This document shows, piece by piece, positions 37,340 through 44,626 of a DNA stretch of 64,000 nucleotides. The translations under genes and the position numbers were made by a program. Below the pieces are notes generated by a model. The model was not told where the DNA came from and did no database searches. It saw only the letters and a program-made list of their open reading frames with translations. Position 1 is the first letter of the stretch; every line of letters starts with the position of its first letter. This DNA is from Roseibium limicola. GTDB lineage: Bacteria > Pseudomonadota > Alphaproteobacteria > Rhizobiales > Stappiaceae. The DNA lies in contig NZ_JAFLNF010000002.1 in NCBI RefSeq assembly GCF_017313085.1, positions 744,001 to 808,000 on the forward strand, written 5' to 3'.

Positions 37340-38503
37340 ATGGCTGATAGCATCAATCTCTCGAGCGCAGTGCGTTCGAACCTCAACGCCCTTCAGGCGA
37401 CCTCCAAGATGATGACCTCGGTTCAGGAGAAACTCTCCACCGGTAAGCAGGTCAACTCGGCGCTCGACAACCCGAACTCTTTCTTCACTGCAAAGGGCTT
37501 GGAAAATCGCGCGAACGATTTGTCCTCTCTGCTGGATGACATGGGTCAGTCTGTTCAGACCTTGAAGGCCGCCGACAAAGGTATCGAGGCCATCAGCGAC
37601 CTTGTCGATGCAGCCAAGGCAAAAGCCAACCAGGCTTCCCAGACATCCAGTCAGTCCGAACGCAGTCAGTATGCTTCAGAGTACAATGAACTCCTGACGC
37701 AGATCGAAGATCTGGCCAAGGACAGTGGATACAAGGGCAAGAACCTGCTCGGCGGTACCGGCAATGACTTGTCCGTGACCTTCAACGAAGATGGTTCGTC
37801 CTCACTTGCCATTTCCGCTGTCGACTTTACGGACACCACGTCTTCGACAGGCCTGAGCCTTTCTGACCTGACCGAAGCAACGTCCGGCACGTCCACGATC
37901 GCCCTGAACACTGCAGCAACCGGCAACGCCGCTCTTACCGGCGGCAACCTGTTGACCGATGATGCAGAATTCACGGCCGGGGATACTCTGACTTTCACCG
38001 ACTCCAATGGCACCGAAATCGGCTCCTTTGAAATCACCGACACGACAACCGTCGATGACCTGGAAGCTGCGATTGATGACATTGATGGTGCAAGCGCAGA
38101 TCTCTCTGCTGGCGTGCTGACCACGACGTCGGACTTTAAACTTTCGATCTCGTCTGACAACGCAGGCTTTAACAGCAACGCGGCCGTGACGACCGATGGA
38201 ACGGATTCCTCTTTCGCCACGGACTCTGCGATCGAAGACACCCTGAGCGATCTGAAGAAAGCCCAGGATACGCTTCGCTCGCAGGCCTCGACCTTCGGTA
38301 CCAACCTTTCAATCGTGCAAAGCCGTCAGGATTTCACGAACTCCATGATTAACACCCTGGAAGAAGGTGCCGGCAAGCTGACACTGGCAGACACCAACGA
38401 GGAAGGCGCCAACTTGCTGGCTCTTCAGACCCAGCAGTCTCTGGCCTCCACGTCCCTGTCACTGGCAGCCCAGGCCGACCAGAACGTCCTGCGTCTCTTC
38501 TAA
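37340..38503 (+). CDS. Flagellin 2
   Basis: 387 residues (MADSINLSSAVRSNLNALQATSKMM...). Conserved N- and C-terminal filament domains as in flagellin 1, with one Flagellin_IN-like module in the middle (TAGDTLTFTDSNGTEIGSFEITDTTTVDDL). A five-residue insertion near NAGFNSNAAVTTDG distinguishes it. The AGGA of the 3' stem of leader hairpin 2 is seven bases upstream of the ATG. Separately terminated, so its dose can be set independently. Confidence 0.96.
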   Translation: MADSINLSSAVRSNLNALQATSKMMTSVQEKLSTGKQVNSALDNPNSFFTAKGLENRANDLSSLLDDMGQSVQTLKAADKGIEAISDLVDAAKAKANQASQTSSQSERSQYASEYNELLTQIEDLAKDSGYKGKNLLGGTGNDLSVTFNEDGSSSLAISAVDFTDTTSSTGLSLSDLTEATSGTSTIALNTAATGNAALTGGNLLTDDAEFTAGDTLTFTDSNGTEIGSFEITDTTTVDDLEAAIDDIDGASADLSAGVLTTTSDFKLSISSDNAGFNSNAAVTTDGTDSSFATDSAIEDTLSDLKKAQDTLRSQASTFGTNLSIVQSRQDFTNSMINTLEEGAGKLTLADTNEEGANLLALQTQQSLASTSLSLAAQADQNVLRLF

Positions 38504-38529
38504 GAAGAAGACCGTGGAAAGTAAGAATG

Positions 38530-38558
38530 AGCGGCGGGCGAAAGTCCGCCGCTTTTAT
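38530..38558 (+). terminator. Terminator of flagellin 2
   Basis: AGCGGCGG (38530-38537) pairs with CCGCCGCT (38546-38553) and is followed by TTTATTT. Confidence 0.85.
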
Positions 38559-38580
38559 TTCATCTGAAAGGAAGCATTAA

Positions 38581-38598
38581 GGTTAACTTGCACTAACC
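38581..38598 (+). promoter_or_regulatory. GGTTA-N8-TAACC inverted repeat upstream of flagellin 3
   Basis: TTAAGGTTA and CTAACCATGTTT flank eight bases and end 97 bp before the ATG, matching the flagellin 2 element. Confidence 0.45.
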
Positions 38599-38647
38599 AT
38601 GTTTCTTCACAAAGCATTTTCCTGAACCAATCATTTCTAGGATGTCA

Positions 38648-38691
38648 GACCCAGGAAGGGTCGAAGTAAAGAGTAGTCCTAGAAAGGTACT
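38648..38691 (+). promoter_or_regulatory. Leader hairpin pair of flagellin 3
   Basis: Hairpin 1: GACCC (38648-38652), loop AGGAA, GGGTC (38658-38662). Hairpin 2: AGTCCT (38675-38680), loop AGAA, AGG-T-ACT (38685-38691, one bulged base) covering the Shine-Dalgarno. Confidence 0.65.
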
Positions 38692-38694
38692 AAA

Positions 38695-39843
38695 ATGGCC
38701 GATATTACTTTGTCCAGCGCTGTCCGCTCCAACCTGAACTCTCTTCAGGCGACATCACAGCTTATGAGCTCAGTGCAGGAAAAGCTGTCTACTGGCAGAA
38801 AAGTCAATTCTGCTCTCGATAACCCAAACTCTTTCTTCACTGCGAAGGGCTTGGAAAACCGTGCGAACGATTTGTCTTCCCTGCTGGATGACATGGGTCA
38901 GTCCGTTCAGACCTTGAAGGCCGCCGATAAAGGTATCGAGGCCATCAGCGACCTTGTCGATGCCGCCAAGGCGAAAGCCAACCAGGCTTCCCAGACTTCC
39001 AGTCAGTCCGAACGCTCCCAATATGCCAAGGAATACAACGAACTTCTGACGCAAATCGAGGATATCGCCAAGGACAGTGGCTACAAGGGAAAGAACCTTC
39101 TCGGCGGTAACGGAAACGACCTCTCCGTAACCTTTAACGAAGACGGCTCCTCCTCCCTATCGATCAGCGCCGTCGACTTTACCGACACGACGTCCTCCAC
39201 AGGCTTGAGCCTGTCGGACCTGACGGAAGCAACCTCCGGCACCTCGACAATTGCCCTGAACACCACCGCGACGGGCAGTGCAGCCCTGACCGGCGGCAAT
39301 CTGTTGACCGACGATGGTGACTTTGCTGCCGGAGACGTCCTCAGCTTCACCGACGCCAACGGTACGGAGATCAGCACCTTTGAAGTCACCGACACGACAA
39401 CGGTCGACGATCTGGAAGCCGCGATTGACGCCATTGACGGCGCAAGTGCGACCTTGGCTGCCGGCGTGCTGACTACAACATCTGACTTCAAGCTGACCAT
39501 CTCTTCTGATGGCGCCCTCGCCGATTCCACAACTGACGGCACGGATTCCTCCTTTGCCACCGACGCCAACATCGACAGCACTCTGTCCGCCCTTTCCAGC
39601 GCCCAGAACACGTTACGATCGCAGGCCTCCACGTTTGGTACGAACCTTTCCATCGTACAGAACCGCCAAGACTTCACGAATGATATCATCGATACACTGG
39701 AAGAAGGCGCCGGCAAGCTGACGCTGGCCGATACAAACGAGGAAGGCGCCAATCTCCTGGCGTTGCAGACCCAGCAGTCGCTGGCCTCCACCTCCCTGTC
39801 CCTTGCCGCTCAGGCAGATCAGAACGTGCTGCGTCTCTTCTAA
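38695..39843 (+). CDS. Flagellin 3
   Basis: 382 residues (MADITLSSAVRSNLNSLQATSQLM...). Near-identical to flagellin 1 in the central module (AAGDVLSFTDANGTEISTFEVTDTTTVDDL) and to flagellin 2 in parts of the N-terminal domain (SDLVDAAKAKANQASQTSSQSER), which suggests gene conversion or recent duplication. Ends QNVLRLF like the others. Own leader and terminator. Confidence 0.96.
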   Translation: MADITLSSAVRSNLNSLQATSQLMSSVQEKLSTGRKVNSALDNPNSFFTAKGLENRANDLSSLLDDMGQSVQTLKAADKGIEAISDLVDAAKAKANQASQTSSQSERSQYAKEYNELLTQIEDIAKDSGYKGKNLLGGNGNDLSVTFNEDGSSSLSISAVDFTDTTSSTGLSLSDLTEATSGTSTIALNTTATGSAALTGGNLLTDDGDFAAGDVLSFTDANGTEISTFEVTDTTTVDDLEAAIDAIDGASATLAAGVLTTTSDFKLTISSDGALADSTTDGTDSSFATDANIDSTLSALSSAQNTLRSQASTFGTNLSIVQNRQDFTNDIIDTLEEGAGKLTLADTNEEGANLLALQTQQSLASTSLSLAAQADQNVLRLF

Positions 39844-39886
39844 GTCAGGCGTAAAGCTTCATCGGCAACTCAAGTTGCCAACTGCG

Positions 39887-39917
39887 AACGGCGGGCCCAC
39901 GGGTCCGCCGTTTTTGT
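39887..39917 (+). terminator. Terminator of flagellin 3
   Basis: AACGGCGG (39887-39894) pairs with CCGCCGTT (39905-39912) and is followed by TTTGTTTG. Confidence 0.88.
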
Positions 39918-40050
39918 TTGTGCGCCAGTCAGCCGAGAGCTGCCTCACAACAAAAAACCGCGCCCTGCTTCCAGTATTAATCTGTCATTAACCCTATAAT
40001 GCGACTGATTAACTATCGATTAGGGTTAACAGAAGATGATCCTGATCAAC

Positions 40051-40091
40051 CTGCTCAGAAAGAGCAGTAGTGCATAGGACCCAGGAAAGGG
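40051..40091 (+). promoter_or_regulatory. Leader hairpins of flagellin 4
   Basis: Hairpin 1: CTGCTC (40051-40056), loop AGAAA, GAGCAG (40062-40067). Then a weak CCC (40080-40082), loop AGGAAA, GGG (40089-40091). The loop types are the same as in flagellins 1-3, in swapped order. Further upstream, TTAACC (39988) and GGTTAA (40024) form a spaced inverted repeat. Confidence 0.5.
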
Positions 40092-40100
40092 ACAATTACG

Positions 40101-41585
40101 ATGGGTGACAACATTACCCTCTCGGCTGCCGTTCGGCAGAACCTACTTACACTTCAGTCGACAGCCGACCTTATGTCTGGCGTCCAGAACAAGCTGGCAA
40201 CCGGTCTGAAGGTAAACTCAGCGCTCGACAATCCGAATTCCTTCTTTACGGCCTCCGGCCTGAATTCGCGCTCAAACGACCTCAGCAATCTTCTAGAAGA
40301 CATGGGCCAGTCGCTGCAGACCATCCGTGCTGCTGACGAAGGCATTCAGACGATTACCGATCTGGTTGAATCCGCCAAGGCAAAAGCCAATCAGGCGCTT
40401 CAGACCCAGAGCCAGTTTGAACGTGCGAAGTTCGCAGCCCAGTATAACAATCTGCTCGAGCAGATTGAGGATGTCGCCAAGGATTCTTCTTATAAGGGCA
40501 AAAACCTGCTTGCAGGTGATGGCAACGATCTGACGACGATCTTCAACGAGGACGCCACGTCCAAGCTGAAAATCAGCGCAATCGATTACACCAACAGCGC
40601 GCTCTCCACCGGGCTGAACCTGTCTGACCTTGTTGAGGGTCAGGGCGGCGCTACGTCCTTCCAGCTGGAAGGTGGCAAGACCACCTATACCCTCACCGAT
40701 GGCACATCGACGCTGAACACAAGTTCGCTTCTGACCGATTCAGCTGACATCATCTCTGGCGACGCGATTGAAGTGCGCAGCGCTGGCGGAACAGCACAGA
40801 GCAGCTTGACCGTCGATGGCACGACCACCGTTCAGGACATGATCGACTCCATCAACTCCACCCCCGGTGTCCGGGCAGAGTTTGATGAAGGCACCGGCGT
40901 TCTGACAGTCATTTCAAATGAAGACATGACACTGGTCGCGGACCAGACCGCCTCGGCGGTTCTGGCGACAGTCGCCGCGACAGCGTTCACCGCCCTGTCC
41001 ACGACACTGGTCGACTCCGGCTCATTCAAAGCTGGCGACACACTGACACTGACAGACGGCAACAATTTCGAGCTCGGTTCGCTGGAAATCGACGAAGACA
41101 CCACCGTCGATGATCTCACCAACTTTATCAGCGACTTCAATGGCGTTGATGCATCCTTCAATACCACGACTGGCAAGTTGGCCATTCAAAGTGAGACGGA
41201 TCTGGCGCTGACGAGCGACAACGCCAACTTCAACGCAGAAAATTTCACGGCTGATGCAGATGGTGTGACGATCGAGGCACTCAGCGACAGCGGCTTCGCC
41301 ATGGACAACGACATTAATCGTGTCGTCGACCGACTAAACAACGCCCTCTCCAACTTGAGATCGCAAGCGTCCGAGTTTGGCACCAACTTGTCGACCGTTG
41401 AGATCCGGCAAGACTACACCAAGTCGCTGATCAACACGCTTCAGGAAGGTGCCGGCAAGCTGACCCTGGCCGATACCAACGAGGAAGGTGCAAACTTGCT
41501 GGCCTTGCAGACACGCCAGCAGCTCGCGTCAACATCCCTGTCCTTCGCCTCTCAGGCTGATCAGACAGTTCTGTCGCTCTTCTAA
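40101..41585 (+). CDS. Flagellin 4 (long form, two central modules)
   Basis: 494 residues (MGDNITLSAAVRQNLLTLQSTADLM...). Filament-core ends are conserved (KLATGLKVNSALDNPNSFFTASGLNSRSNDLSN; ...NEEGANLLALQTRQ...QTVLSLF). The variable middle is ~110 residues longer than in flagellins 1-3 and contains two related Flagellin_IN-like modules: ISGDAIEVRSAGGTAQSSLTVDGTTTVQDM and KAGDTLTLTDGNNFELGSLEIDEDTTVDDL. This gives a thicker surface-exposed domain. RBS is the AGGAAAGGGA upstream. Confidence 0.95.
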   Translation: MGDNITLSAAVRQNLLTLQSTADLMSGVQNKLATGLKVNSALDNPNSFFTASGLNSRSNDLSNLLEDMGQSLQTIRAADEGIQTITDLVESAKAKANQALQTQSQFERAKFAAQYNNLLEQIEDVAKDSSYKGKNLLAGDGNDLTTIFNEDATSKLKISAIDYTNSALSTGLNLSDLVEGQGGATSFQLEGGKTTYTLTDGTSTLNTSSLLTDSADIISGDAIEVRSAGGTAQSSLTVDGTTTVQDMIDSINSTPGVRAEFDEGTGVLTVISNEDMTLVADQTASAVLATVAATAFTALSTTLVDSGSFKAGDTLTLTDGNNFELGSLEIDEDTTVDDLTNFISDFNGVDASFNTTTGKLAIQSETDLALTSDNANFNAENFTADADGVTIEALSDSGFAMDNDINRVVDRLNNALSNLRSQASEFGTNLSTVEIRQDYTKSLINTLQEGAGKLTLADTNEEGANLLALQTRQQLASTSLSFASQADQTVLSLF

Positions 41586-41611
41586 AAAAACGACTCCCTT
41601 TCCAAACCTCG

Positions 41612-41640
41612 GGGCGGCCACAATCGTGTGCCGCCCTTTT
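41612..41640 (+). terminator. Terminator of flagellin 4
   Basis: GGGCGG (41612-41617) pairs with CCGCCC (41631-41636), an inner CACA/TGTG extends the stem, and TTTT follows. Confidence 0.85.
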
Positions 41641-42101
41641 CTTGTCGTCCTTTTCTCATCCACGAAACCTCTGGCCAAGCGGCACGAGCGAGCAGTGCTT
41701 GACGGGAGATTTGACGCCAAAGTTCCATGCTAAGCAGAAGTAACAAGTGTGGCAGTCGCAAGGCTGCGCATAGAGCTTCTGCGCGCAGGAACGTTCTGCA
41801 GGCTTTTCACTGTGATAAAAAGGAATCAGTTCGCGCCTTTCTGGTCACGCCAGTCGTAATCCTGGTTCAGAAATCTGAGATCGTTTACCTTTCAGACGTT
41901 TCCCTAAGGTCAAATTGAAAGAAATTTCCCTTTAAAAGTCGGCTACTTGGCAAAAATCTCTGAGTAACCGCGCTCAGAAAACCATTAACCCCTGACAAGC
42001 CTGTTTACTTTTCATTTACACTCTCCGCACTGTTAGGCGAAAGGCGCCTGACGCGTCGAACAAGCCGCCTGAAGCGGCCGACCAGAAATGCGGTGAGCCC
42101 C
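41641..42101. other. Gap between flagellins 4 and 5
   Basis: About 460 bp without a convincing gene. TTAACC at 41985 lies 112 bp before flagellin 5. A GCCGC/GCGGC hairpin with CTGAA loop stands at about 42063-42077; it does not share the AGGAA loop of the other flagellin leaders. Confidence 0.45.
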
Positions 42102-43604
42102 ATGAGCGATATTGTTCTTACAAGTGCCGTTCGGGACAACTTGCTCTCGCTGAAGAACACAGCGAAGTTGCAGTCCACGACCCAGAATCGCCTCGCGACT
42201 GGCCTGAAGGTCAATTCGGCCCTCGATAATCCGAATTCATTCTTCACGGCCGCCGGCCTGAACGACCGAGCCAGTGATCTGTCCAATCTCCTGGACAACA
42301 TGGGCCAGGCTGTCCAGACAATTCGAGCTGCCGATGACGGCCTCACCGCGATCACCAAACTGGTTGAATCGGCCAAGGCCCTTGCCAATCAGGCGCTTCA
42401 GAGTTCCAGCGAATATCAGCGTAAGATCAAGACCGAGCAGTACAACGATATTCTGCAACAGATCGAAGAACTTGCCCGCGACTCCGACTACAAGGGCAAA
42501 AACCTTCTGGCAGGCGCCGGCAACGAGCTCGAAGTAATTTTCAATGAGGACAGCACGTCCAACCTGACAATCAATCCTGTCGATTACACCGACACGACCC
42601 TTTCGACAGGCCTGTCGCTTTCGGATCTGGCAACAGGCGCAGGCGCCACAGCCTCCTTCACCGTTGCCGCAGGAACAACCTCGATCGAATTGACAGGGCT
42701 CCAAGCCTCTTCCGATCTGACGGCACTGGGGAACTGGGCAGATGGCGACATCGTGACAGTCACCGATGGCACAACCCCGACGACATTCGTCGTTGGCACC
42801 GACATCACGACTGTTCAGGATTATGTCAATGCGCTCAACGATATGCGCGGCATCAAGGCGACCTTCGACGAAGATACGGACACCGTCTCCATCGTCTCCG
42901 GACTGGACCCTGCCGTTACATTGAGTATCTCAAAAGACAACTCAGGCGGCGGTGCAGCGACAGATGGCGGCGCGACGGCAACAGCGACTCCGACATCCCT
43001 GGCCACGACCCCGATGACTGCCAATGCCACACTGACCTCCTCCGGAGGCTTCTCGGCAGAAGACATTCTTTATATTACCGATGGCAACAACTTCGAAGCT
43101 GCGTCGCTGGAAATTGACGATGAAACAACTGTCAGCGATCTGGTCAGCCTGTTGAAGTCGGTGAAGGGCCTCGACGCCACATTCGCCGGTGGCAGCATCA
43201 GCATGATTGGCGAAGTCTCCTGGAACATCTCAAGCTCCGGCAATGACTTCAACATCGATCAGTTCGCGACGACCAGTGGAACCGTAGGCTTGTTGGCCAC
43301 AGACAGCGGCTTTGCCAATGACACCGACATCGAACGTGTCTTGCAGGCGATCAACAATGCCTTGGAAGAACTTCGGTCTGCGGCCGGCACGCTGGGAACC
43401 AGCTTGTCGACCGTACAGATCCGAACTGACTTTACGCAAGAACTGATCAATACTCTGGAAGTTGGTGCCGGCGAGCTCACGATCGCTGACATGAATGAGG
43501 AAGGGGCGAACATGCTGGCCCTTCAAACCCGCCAGCAGCTGTCATCCACAGCCCTCTCCCTCGCCAGCCAGGCGGAACAGAGCGTTCTTTCTCTCTTTGG
43601 GTAA
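42102..43604 (+). CDS. Flagellin 5 (long form, divergent)
   Basis: 500 residues from the ATG at 42102 (MSDIVLTSAVRDNLLSLKNTAKLQ); a GTG at 42093 is less likely. The core ends are conserved but more divergent (ELTIADMNEEGANMLALQTRQQLSSTALSLASQAEQSVLSLFG). The middle again has two Flagellin_IN-like modules (WADGDIVTVTDGTTPTTFVVGTDITTVQDY; SAEDILYITDGNNFEAASLEIDDETTVSDL). No strong terminator precedes flbT 90 bp downstream, so part of the flbT-flaF message may come from this promoter. Confidence 0.95.
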   Translation: MSDIVLTSAVRDNLLSLKNTAKLQSTTQNRLATGLKVNSALDNPNSFFTAAGLNDRASDLSNLLDNMGQAVQTIRAADDGLTAITKLVESAKALANQALQSSSEYQRKIKTEQYNDILQQIEELARDSDYKGKNLLAGAGNELEVIFNEDSTSNLTINPVDYTDTTLSTGLSLSDLATGAGATASFTVAAGTTSIELTGLQASSDLTALGNWADGDIVTVTDGTTPTTFVVGTDITTVQDYVNALNDMRGIKATFDEDTDTVSIVSGLDPAVTLSISKDNSGGGAATDGGATATATPTSLATTPMTANATLTSSGGFSAEDILYITDGNNFEAASLEIDDETTVSDLVSLLKSVKGLDATFAGGSISMIGEVSWNISSSGNDFNIDQFATTSGTVGLLATDSGFANDTDIERVLQAINNALEELRSAAGTLGTSLSTVQIRTDFTQELINTLEVGAGELTIADMNEEGANMLALQTRQQLSSTALSLASQAEQSVLSLFG

Positions 43605-43694
43605 GCTTGAGGGTTATATTGGTTAAATTACCAAGGTCCAGCGTTAACGTTTGCTCAATATTGCTGGTGGATACTTATATACGGAGGACTGAGC

Positions 43695-44183
43695 ATGGCC
43701 CTCAAAGTTGAATTGAAACCGGGCGAACGGATCATCATTGGCGACAGTGTGATCACCAATGACAACCAACGGACCCGATTGTTTATCGAAGGCCAGGCCC
43801 CAATCCTTCGGGAGAAAGATATCCTTACGCCAGCAACGGCAAATACTCCGGCAAAACGAGTCTACCTGGCTGTTCAGCTGATGTATTTGTCTACCGACGT
43901 TGATCGGATCAAAGAAAACTACTTCACGCTGGTAAATGATATTGTGAAGGCCGCCCCGAGTACGATCCCGTATGTGACGAAGGTCAGCAACGCGATCATC
44001 AGTGGCGCTTTTTACAAGGCTCTCAAAGAAGCACGAAAGCTCATTGAGTACGAGAGGACGCTGATCGGTCATGTACAAGCAGGCAGCGCAGGCTTACCAG
44101 AAGACGAGCCAAGTGGCGGTGTCGCCGAGGGAACTGGAAGCGACCCTTCTGATGAAGGCCGCAGCACGGCTCCAGCTGATTAA
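43695..44183 (+). CDS. flbT: Flagellin mRNA translational regulator FlbT
   Basis: 162 residues (MALKVELKPGERIIIGDSVITNDNQRTRLFIEG) with a strong RBS GGAGGA. The conserved FlbT core spans ~1-125 (RVYLAVQLMYLSTDVDRIKENYFTLVNDIVKAAPS). In Caulobacter FlbT binds the 5' leader of flagellin mRNA and promotes its decay until the hook is complete. Residues 126-162 are an acidic Gly/Ser/Pro-rich tail encoded in the same DNA as the start of flaF, in another frame. Cytosolic. Immediately downstream of the flagellin array. Confidence 0.95.
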   Translation: MALKVELKPGERIIIGDSVITNDNQRTRLFIEGQAPILREKDILTPATANTPAKRVYLAVQLMYLSTDVDRIKENYFTLVNDIVKAAPSTIPYVTKVSNAIISGAFYKALKEARKLIEYERTLIGHVQAGSAGLPEDEPSGGVAEGTGSDPSDEGRSTAPAD

Positions 44184-44445
44184 AGACGAGTGGGAAACCT
44201 CCTCCTTTGCGGAGCAGGATGAAGCCTTGTCCTATAATCGCAAACTCTGGACGATCCTCGTCACCTCGGCAACGAGCAAACAGAGCGAACTCCCCCAGGA
44301 CATCAAGGACAACCTCGCCTCGCTGGCGATGTTCGTCTTCAAACATACGATGTCGATTTTATCCGACCCCAAGCCGGAGAAATTGACCTCGCTGATCAGT
44401 ATCAATCGGAACATCGCCGAAGGGCTGCGCGTGCGCCCCGAATAG
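44071..44445 (+). CDS. flaF: Flagellin synthesis regulator FlaF
   Basis: 124 residues (MYKQAAQAYQKTSQVAVSPRELEATLLMKAAARL). This start is the family's usual N-terminus, which makes the 113-bp out-of-frame overlap with flbT genuine. Helical protein; core LIKDEWETSSFAEQDEALSYNRKLWTILVTSAT and DIKDNLASLAMFVFKHTMSIL. In Caulobacter FlaF is needed for flagellin translation and opposes FlbT. No RBS is strong because the start is inside flbT; translational coupling is likely. A terminator follows. Confidence 0.93.
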   Translation: MYKQAAQAYQKTSQVAVSPRELEATLLMKAAARLQLIKDEWETSSFAEQDEALSYNRKLWTILVTSATSKQSELPQDIKDNLASLAMFVFKHTMSILSDPKPEKLTSLISINRNIAEGLRVRPE

Positions 44446-44489
44446 GGCCGAACCAGCCCGCGAAAGCCGAAAGTCATCAATCCATGAAG

Positions 44490-44528
44490 AAGAGCCGGTC
44501 CCGCGCCACCCGCGGAACCGGCTCTTTT
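44490..44528 (+). terminator. Terminator of flbT-flaF
   Basis: AAGAGCCGGT (44490-44499) pairs with ACCGGCTCTT (44517-44526), a CGCG-type inner stem lies between, and TT follows. Confidence 0.85.
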
Positions 44529-44626
44529 AGTTGGGCTGGATGTGTTTTTGTTCGAGACCGTCTTGGTTGGGGATCGTCGGTCTCCAGGCAAAGGGTTTTG
44601 GGTGGAAAGGCCGCGCTGAAATTCGA

